Source: Anaerococcus mediterraneensis (GTDB lineage: Bacteria > Bacillota > Clostridia > Tissierellales > Peptoniphilaceae). Taken from it: a DNA stretch of 64,000 nucleotides. A program made the position numbers and the translations under genes. Position 1 is the stretch's first letter; each line of letters starts with the position of its first letter. The notes under the pieces were generated by a model. The model did no database searches. It saw only the letters and a program-made list of their open reading frames with translations, and was not told the origin of the DNA. Location: the NCBI RefSeq assembly GCF_900128415.1, contig NZ_LT635772.1, positions 1,798,001 to 1,862,000 of the forward strand. The letters run 5' to 3'. This document shows positions 62,367 to 64,000 of the stretch, one piece after another.

Positions 62367-63584
62367 ATGTACAATATTATTGAAGTTCTAGATAACATAT
62401 ATTGGGTCGGTGTAAATGACCGCAGGATCGCAAGATTTGAAAATATGTTTGAAGTTCCAAATGGAGTTTCTTATAACGCTTTCCTAATAAAAGATGAGAA
62501 AAACGTTCTAATGGATTCTGTTGAGGGAGCTTTTACTAGACAATACCTAGAAAATATAAAAGCAGGTCTAGATGGTGAAGACCTTGACTACATTGTTATC
62601 TCTCACATGGAGCCAGACCATTGTAGAAATATAGATTTTGTCCTAAAAGAATATCCAAATTGTAAATTTGTAGGAAATGCAAAAACCCACAAATTTTTTG
62701 AACAATTCTACAGCGATGCCTACAAAGATAGGTATGTAGAAATAAAAGAAGGCGATGAGCTAAATATAGGTAAAAGAAATCTTAAATTCGTTTTTGCTCC
62801 AATGGTTCACTGGCCAGAAGTATTTATGACCTACGAAACAACAGAAGGTCTATTCTTCTCAGCAGATGCCTTTGGTGCATTCAATGCTATTGCAGGCAAT
62901 ATCGAAGCATCCAAAGTTATCCACAAAGGTGACTGGCTAGACCAAGCTAGACGCTACTATATAAATATAGTTGGCAAGCAAGGAAAAATGGTTCAAAACC
63001 TATTCAAAAAAGTAGAGGGTCTAGAAATAAATGCCATCCTTCCACTACATGGTCCAGTATATAAAGATGCTGACTCAATTAATTTCATCTTAGAAAAATA
63101 CAACCGTTGGTCAACATTTACACCAGAAGAAAAAGGTGTTTGTATAGTATACTCATCAATGTATGGTGACACCGAACAAGCAAGCGACATCCTAGCTAAT
63201 TTCCTAGCCCAAGAGGGTGTAGAAGATGTAGTTTTATATGATGTTTCTGACTGGGACCCATCATATCCAATTGCTGACTGCCACAGATACAGCCACCAAG
63301 TATTCGCTCCAATCAACTACAATGCAGGCCTATACTACAAAATGGATGCATTTTTAAGAGAATTAGTTGGTACAGGATATCAAAATAGGACAGTATCATT
63401 CTTAAACAACTGGTCATGGGGCGGTAGGAGTCTTGAAATCTCTAAAGAAATCCTAGAGCCAGCAAAATGTAAATACATCGGCGAAGTTGTAAAAATCAAC
63501 TCAGGCGTAAAAGAACCTCAAGTTGAAGAATTAAAAGCACTTGCAAAAATAATAGCAGAAGATTATAAAAATACAGAAATATAA
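62367..63584 (+). CDS. Flavodiiron protein (FprA, oxygen/NO reductase)
   Basis: 405 residues. The beta-lactamase-like domain carries the diiron ligands: HMEPDH (His, Glu, Asp, His), MVHWPEV, SADAFG and LPLHGPVY. The C-terminal flavodoxin domain has YSSMYGDTEQASDIL (FMN phosphate loop) and FLNNWSWGG. It reduces O2 to water or NO to N2O and protects anaerobes. No rubredoxin domain is fused, so an external donor is needed. It is divergent from the dehydrogenase-ETF fusion. Confidence 0.94.
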   Translation: MYNIIEVLDNIYWVGVNDRRIARFENMFEVPNGVSYNAFLIKDEKNVLMDSVEGAFTRQYLENIKAGLDGEDLDYIVISHMEPDHCRNIDFVLKEYPNCKFVGNAKTHKFFEQFYSDAYKDRYVEIKEGDELNIGKRNLKFVFAPMVHWPEVFMTYETTEGLFFSADAFGAFNAIAGNIEASKVIHKGDWLDQARRYYINIVGKQGKMVQNLFKKVEGLEINAILPLHGPVYKDADSINFILEKYNRWSTFTPEEKGVCIVYSSMYGDTEQASDILANFLAQEGVEDVVLYDVSDWDPSYPIADCHRYSHQVFAPINYNAGLYYKMDAFLRELVGTGYQNRTVSFLNNWSWGGRSLEISKEILEPAKCKYIGEVVKINSGVKEPQVEELKALAKIIAEDYKNTEI

Positions 63585-63588
63585 ATCA

Positions 63589-63713
63589 AAACTACCAGCT
63601 TAGCTGGTAGTTTGCACAGCGCCTATAAGGCGCGAATACCGGCACGCCCCTACTGGGGCTCCGAATATTCCGTCACATGCACCACTATCCCAACTACTGC
63701 TAAAGCAGTTTTT
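63589..63713. mobile_element. Hairpin-rich end of an IS200-type element
   Basis: Four small hairpins lie between the flavodiiron stop and the transposase: AAACTACCAGCT/AGCTGGTAGTTT (63589-63613), GCGCC/GGCGC (63619-63633), GCCCC/GGGGC (63646-63659) and ACTGC/GCAGT followed by seven T (63696-63716). Subterminal hairpins are what Y1 transposases recognise. The last also looks like a plus-strand terminator. The exact element boundary cannot be fixed. Confidence 0.6.
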
Positions 63714-64000
63714 TTATTTGTTTTTATTTACTGACTCTCCCGTAAACGGGTCATTGTATTCCTTTATACTTATTTGGTCAGCATAATAATCTTCTTTTAA
63801 TTGATTTTGTATATATTCTTTTATTTTCTTTTCATTTCTGCCTACTGTATCCACATAGTATCCTCTACACCAAAAGTGTCTATTTCCGTATTTATATTTT
63901 AAGTTAGCATGTCTATCGAATATTATCAGAGAACTTTTTCCTTTTAAATATCCCATTATTTGTGATATTGAATATTTTGGTGGTATTTCTACCAACATAT
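63714..64000 (-). CDS. tnpA: IS200/IS605-family Y1 transposase TnpA, C-terminal part (cut by window edge)
   Basis: The last 94 or so residues of TnpA. PPKYSISQIMGYLKGKSS is the typical middle segment, and KYGNRHFWCRGYYVDTVG contains the catalytic Tyr of the single-strand transposase. The HUH motif would lie beyond 64000. No TnpB gene follows on this side. The frame is intact as far as visible. Confidence 0.92.
   Translation of the reverse strand, partial: MLVEIPPKYSISQIMGYLKGKSSLIIFDRHANLKYKYGNRHFWCRGYYVDTVGRNEKKIKEYIQNQLKEDYYADQISIKEYNDPFTGESVNKNK

Overview
The window is AT-rich, densely packed DNA from a low-GC Gram-positive anaerobe. The gene content suggests a member of the Tissierellia/Peptoniphilaceae, most likely Anaerococcus or a close relative. 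The clues are a cell-wall protein with an NPKTG-type sorting signal, AddAB with SbcCD, electron-bifurcating NfnAB, a flavodiiron protein, an acyl-CoA dehydrogenase fused to an ETF-alpha domain, and ThrE-type exporters. The genus is an inference from gene content. No sequence search was run.

Layout. 1-1.7 kb: envelope genes (uppS, cdsA, start of rseP). 1.8-4.7 kb: a Y-family DNA polymerase divergent from an XRE repressor / ImmA-like metallopeptidase pair, with GACA-N5-TGTC operators between them, then mnmM. 4.7-5.8 kb: a decayed CydDC-like ABC operon behind a DUF454 gene. 6.1-6.2 kb: a short inverted-repeat element (copy 1). 6.2-11 kb: comM, a lone GspE/PilB-type ATPase, an S41 protease and two unknown genes. 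11-15 kb: an RluD-type pseudouridine synthase, a serine hydrolase and unknown proteins. 15-16.4 kb: a repeat-containing wall protein. 16.6-20 kb: exoA, mnmA and its cysteine desulfurase. 19.8-22 kb: a two-component system with two small membrane proteins. 22-28.3 kb: EamA, YdbC, GH25 lysozyme, MsrA, ThrE halves, a J-domain protein and an ABC exporter. 28.4-30.7 kb: nfnAB, then inverted-repeat element copy 2. 30.9-32.8 kb: two paralogous FMN reductases around a MarR regulator. 33-36 kb: an unknown protein with an HEPN-like RxxxxH motif, an aldo-keto reductase and an SDR. 36-48 kb: a five-gene repair operon yaaA-sbcD-sbcC-addB-addA.

47.9-50.8 kb holds the most unusual locus. Its first gene resembles a shrunken, catalytically stripped PolC polymerase core. 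It is followed by a WYL-domain regulator and a GIY-YIG protein in one apparent operon with its own operator-like dyad and terminator.

51-54 kb: MaoC hydratase, GntP permease and enoyl-CoA hydratase. 54-57.7 kb: znuABC with a divergent Fur/Zur regulator and a lipoprotein nuclease. 57.8-60.4 kb: tRNA-Arg(CCG), a phosphoesterase and a NadE whose glutaminase cysteine is replaced. 60.5-63.6 kb: the dehydrogenase-ETF fusion and a flavodiiron protein. The right edge cuts an IS200-type transposase.

Themes: DNA repair and damage response (Y-polymerase switch, AddAB, SbcCD, ExoA), anaerobic redox metabolism and oxygen/peroxide defence (NfnAB, FprA, FMN reductases, MsrA, YaaA), tRNA thiolation and modification (MnmA, IscS-like, MnmM), and zinc homeostasis.
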